Below, piece after piece: positions 59,842 through 64,000 of a DNA stretch of 64,000 nucleotides (the stretch's first letter is position 1; the number at the start of each line of letters is the position of its first letter). A program made the translations under genes and the position numbers. Below the pieces are notes generated by a model. That model made no database searches, was not told where the DNA came from, and saw nothing but the letters and a program-made list of their open reading frames with translations. Origin of the DNA: Trematomus loennbergii (Eukaryota; Chordata; Actinopteri; Perciformes; Nototheniidae); contig JAAOOA010000388.1 of assembly GCA_012861695.1 (NCBI GenBank), forward strand, positions 248,001 to 312,000. The letters run 5' to 3'.

Positions 59842-60963
59842 GAGTGGCGAAGTCCCTCCCCTTCCGGTGGACCTCCATGGGACCTTATTTCGGAAAAATT
59901 ATGTATTGAAGTCAATGGAGAGAGAAAGATTATCTTTCGATCCCGTTTGAATTGTGCCACGAATTACACATATGATGTTTGTCAATTTAAAAGATAATTT
60001 TGCAAGTCAAAAAAAAAAAAAATGTGTCGTAAAACTGTGAAGTAACACATTTGTTTGTGTGAAACGCTCAATGAACTACATCTCTGGTCACAGAAACACA
60101 CGTCACCAAGATGGCCGTCACTACTGTCTTGTCAACAAAACGATTGACTACCCTCACTATCACCACAATGAAACACGTCCTGAAGAATGTCATGCAAAGC
60201 TGCCTGCCTGCCTTCCTTTGATTCTCTCTGAACTGCCTGGTCGTTTTAATGTTTAATGTCAACCATTTGTGCAGATAGCATGAAGTAGAGAAGAAAGATC
60301 GCTAGCGTTAGCGTTAGCATTTCTCCCCCGGGCTTAAATGTGTATTATAGAATGATCACACCGGTGACAGTACTTCAAAGGGTTCACGAAATATGACTAC
60401 TACTCTTACTGTTTAACATTTTGGGTTACTTAATGTTACTTCATGTTAAGGCTAATAAAAATGACAAGGCTGTAATGCTAACTAACGTGCTAGCTACTAG
60501 CTAGCTTGATCAAGCCACTCCTGGTCCTTTCATCAGACGGGAAGCAAAAGAACGAGCAAGACCCATTGCTGGTAATAACAACCTGGTACTAAGCACACAG
60601 GCATCTTGTTAAAGTTATCTTATCTTAGCCAGCGCCATATAGATAGATTATATCTATATGGCGCTGATCTTAGCTTCTCTTAGTGGAGGAAAACAATTGT
60701 GACATCACTTACGCGACTCTGGGATTTGTAGTCTTTCTAGTTGCGTATTTTTCATAGTCTTATATTTCAACAGTTTTACGACAAACTGTGACTTTTTTGA
60801 CATGGAAATGATTTTTTAAGATTGACAAACATCATATGTGTAATTCATGGCACAATTCAAACGGGATCGAAAGATAAGTTTTCTCTCTCCATTGACTTCA
60901 ATGCATAATTTTTCCGAAATAAGGTCCCATGGACCGGAAGTAGATGGGCGTGACTCGCCACTC
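59842..60963. mobile_element. Long-TIR foldback element, copy 2 (unit D)
   Basis: Same insertion as 3670-4787, followed by tatgggatgcag of the host spacer. Confidence 0.76.
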
Positions 60964-62279
60964 TATATGGGATGCAGTCTACTTACAGATGGGCCACTCA
61001 TTTTGAAATATTACACTTTGTTTTATTTTTCTTTAATTTTTCATCCTCATGTAGAATGCTATCACGAAACACACATCTGGTTGTTTATACTTTATAGCAT
61101 AAAGAAATCTGATTTAATGTGAGGTAGGGAAATAATCATTTGAGTATAAGTATATGTAATAAATATGTAATTTACAACGGCTGTAAGATGCTTGAAAAGC
61201 TTGAAATGCACCTTGAAAAAAGTGCTTGAATTTGACTTTGGAAAAGGTGTAAGAACCCTGAATTGAGTTCATGTTTGTTCTAATAAACTGGTTTCAATGG
61301 ATTAAACCCAAATTGGCAGAAACAAGAAAACGTCTCATATTTTCACATATTTTGTTCATATACTAACATTTATTGGCAAGAACTGACCTTGTCTTGTGAG
61401 AACTGAATGTAGAAGTATTTATAAAGTTGGGTTTTTAAGTTAGGGTCAAATACAGTTTTTAGAATATAACATTCAGTTTCAAATTCATTGGAATTATGGG
61501 TTTTGTTTACAGCGTTAGCGCCAAATTAATGACATTACAAAAACAGCTCCAAACAAGGCTCACTTACCGTTTCACAGAGTTACAGAACCTCAGGTTATTG
61601 GAAACCACTTAAATTCTAATAAATTAAATAAATGTCGTACTATTCCGACTCAGTTTTTTTAATGCAGTTATTCAAGTTGAACAATTCTAATGAAAATATG
61701 AAAATGAATTAAAACACTTTGTTTTATTTTTCAAAATGATTATTTTTCAGCACACATGCCCCAAACAGATATTGTGATCCTCCTTGAAAAAGTCTTTGAG
61801 CAAAACAACATATATCTATTGTTGACAACTGACATGGTGGATATTAAACTCTCCGGGTAGATGACCAGAGTTTTAGCATCGTATTCAAGATTAATTGTGA
61901 TTTGTACATAGTGTAAATATATCAATGAAAACCTTAGGTCACAGGCTCCTCCAAATGTGCAACACAATAAAACAGATAGAAAAGTGCAAGGAGAGTCTAT
62001 ATACAAGTAATTGGAATATGATATATTAGATAAATAATGTGTAAGTTGCAGAGATGGCAAAATGTGATTTTATGCGGTGAAGTTGCGAAATATGCGGAAA
62101 TATGCTAAATATGCGAAAAGTTGCGGAAAAAAGGTGATTCTTCTCCCACACCCTGTTACTAGGCTACTACTGAATGAAAGTGAACCCTTTTAAAGAGTTC
62201 CTATGATAAACAAGCATACTAGAAGCAAGCTACATCACAAAGTGTTATTTATGTATTTATATATGGGCTATTTTAATCA

Positions 62280-62289
<10 letters not shown>

Positions 62290-62358
<69 letters not shown>

Positions 62359-62400
62359 CACACACACACACACACACACACCACACACACACACACACAC
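62290..62400. repeat. (CA)n microsatellite, unit D
   Basis: CA tract with three interruptions (cat, caac, cacc); same locus as 5840. Confidence 0.96.
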
Positions 62401-62693
62401 AGGTCTGAATGGAAGTCAATGAGGCATTTTTGAGAGAAATTAAATAATTCAAATAATGAAACAGGCATTTAAAGGGTTACAATCCTGAAAATGATTGAAT
62501 GTTTGGTAGTTTTGAGTTAGAAGTTGTTTAAGTGATTCAAGAAAAAAAAAAAGTAGAAAGAAATATTGATGTATGATGATTTAATAGCAGTTGTTTGGGG
62601 CGTATACATTTTTGCCACGAAGGTGTCGAAAGGTTGAAAATTTGAGGAGGGCACAAGAAACTAATGATGTTTAAATATGTGTTGTTTCCACAG

Positions 62694-62795
62694 ACAGAGA
62701 GCAGAGTCTACGGTCTCCATGTGGTCTCTGAAGATTGACCGGTCTAAAGAGTGGACTCCATACTTCAGTGATGAACCTGGACCCTCAGACACAAA
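62694..62795 (+). CDS. NLR gene D: small N-terminal exon
   Basis: Acceptor tttccacag, donor gtaagag. Encodes STVSMWSLKIDRSKEW, then FSDEPGPSDTK. Unlike copy A it ends acacaaa and so keeps the ancestral splice phase. The rest of gene D is beyond the window. Confidence 0.68.
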
Positions 62796-63137
62796 GTAAG
62801 AGTTTCTACTGTAAACTGACCTGAAGAGGATTCAGTTTTTATGTAATCTAATATATTAAACTGTTCTTTAATGATATCATGTGAGCAGTTTGTAAAGGAC
62901 AAACTCAGCAGAGTAAGCTAACATTATCTAAGGATATTTCAATATGCAATTATATTATCATTGTATCTGTGTATAAAATGGTTTTAAATTGCAAACATTT
63001 TGATACATTCTGATTCAAAAACTATATATATTGTCCAAAACATTATTTAACTACTTGGGCATATCTATGATATGTCTTTTTAAGATGTTTATTAATAATA
63101 ACCTGGTGAGCTGGTTGTGTTTAGCATTAGCAGATAA

Positions 63138-64000
63138 AACGCCGGGTTACGTATTGTAACCCTTGTTATATAAACACAGGCGGAGCCCTCTACTGGACTC
63201 TATGGGTACTACCTTATCCCGCGTGCATTCTCCCACTGAGACTTCTATAGACGTAGCCGGCCCAGGGCGGGCCTACCTGAATGCGCGCGCATCACACCGT
63301 ATAAAAGGAGTCCTCGCCTCCTGACTGCCATCCTATACCTCTCTTCAGCGAGCGGAACAGGACAGACAGTGCCCTGAGTAGAGGGCTCCGCCTGTGTTTA
63401 TATAACTAGGGTTACAATACGTAACCCGGCGTTATATCTCTCACAGGCTCCGACCTCTACTGGACTCTATGGGTACAGTGGGTGGAGCCCTGATGTATAC
63501 GCGCACTGTCGTCCAACACCAATCCACCCTACTGCCCCTGACCGGCTTTTCTGGTCAGCAGCTGCTGCCCCCCCCTCTCCTTTAACCCGGTTGTGACCGA
63601 GGAGAAATCTGGGCTGTGGCTGACAGAGCACACCCTGCTGTGCCTACCTCGCAGAAAGTGTGCTCAACAAACAGTGCCGGGGGACCCTCCCCCCCCCGCC
63701 CCTAGACGGATGGGGAGAGCCCCCTCGGCCCCGTATGGGCTTACTACGCACCTGCCTTCCTGAATCCCTAAGGATAACAGGGAGAGCGCCAGCGCCCATG
63801 CCTCACACTCAAGCACTGACCCCCTGCAGAGTGTGAGAGGACTAAAAATGTGGGGGGCTATCCTCCCCCTGCCTCTCGGCAGGAGGGGGGCAGCCCCTCC
63901 GCCCGTAACGGGCCAGCGCGCCTCTTGCCTATCCCGGGACCCTCAGAGGGCCCAGGAAAGGTGAAGGCGCATCACGTCCGGAGAGGGGGTCAGATGCCAA
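63138..64000 (-). mobile_element. DIRS-type retrotransposon, second copy, cut by window end
   Basis: Starts at the same base of the same intron as the unit A copy (gataaaac, then GCCGGGTTACG). The internal complementary region has its end-to-end junction at 63430/63431. Only the 3' end of the element lies in the window. It differs from 6743-7600 at scattered positions only. Confidence 0.92.

Larger units (their letters stand above)
58036..62210. repeat. Second spacer block of unit D
   Basis: Matches 1859-5760 of unit A with the same MITE insertions. It keeps about 250 bp (61895-62155) that unit A has lost. Confidence 0.8.

Overview
The window looks like teleost fish DNA. Coding sequence is sparse and split into short exons with GT/AG borders. 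The best-preserved genes are fish-type NLR immune receptors: a FISNA domain ahead of NACHT, 168-nt leucine-rich-repeat exons, and a RING exon upstream. The rest is DNA transposons, a DIRS-type retrotransposon, a solo LTR and long CA/GT microsatellites. No RNA gene or CRISPR array is visible, and the species cannot be read from the sequence.

The window is a tandem array of one repeated unit, a spacer plus one NLR gene. Four copies are visible: A (spacer from 1, gene exons 6298-20105), B (spacer from 20123, gene about 25590-39390), C (spacer from 39409, gene about 43530-56195) and the start of D (spacer from 56215, one exon at 62694-62795, then cut by the window end). Every spacer carries the same 457-458 bp solo LTR. 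Gene layout in B and C is: 5' exon with an IRF/ISRE-type motif, start exon, a small SDRS/EPGPSD-motif exon, RING (C3HC4), FISNA-NACHT, three LRR exons, a 41-nt exon, a last short coding exon ending Asp-Arg-Lys-stop, and a 3' UTR exon with AATAAA. No B30.2 domain is present. A and D lack the promoter and start exon. A has also lost most of the first LRR exon.

A and D share features absent from B and C: a doubled spacer, a hAT MITE, a pair of long-TIR foldback elements, and a DIRS element at the same base. The array is therefore A-B-C-A', a higher-order repeat of about 56.2-56.4 kb. B and C share a hAT element, a TTAA-flanked MITE and a PIF/Harbinger-type MITE that A lacks. Because the copies are paralogous, empty target sites can be read inside the window, which fixes the ends and target duplications of seven element types to the base.

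None of the three receptor copies is open throughout. Each carries its own 1-2 nt indels, so the copies are either decaying, imperfectly sequenced, or both. Copy A keeps FISNA and the NACHT core open, and it restores its RING frame with a matched +1/-1 pair across an intron. The mobile-element proteins (DIRS Gag, RT, RNase H and tyrosine recombinase; a GTF2IRD2-like hAT transposase; BED-finger fragments) are all frame-broken.
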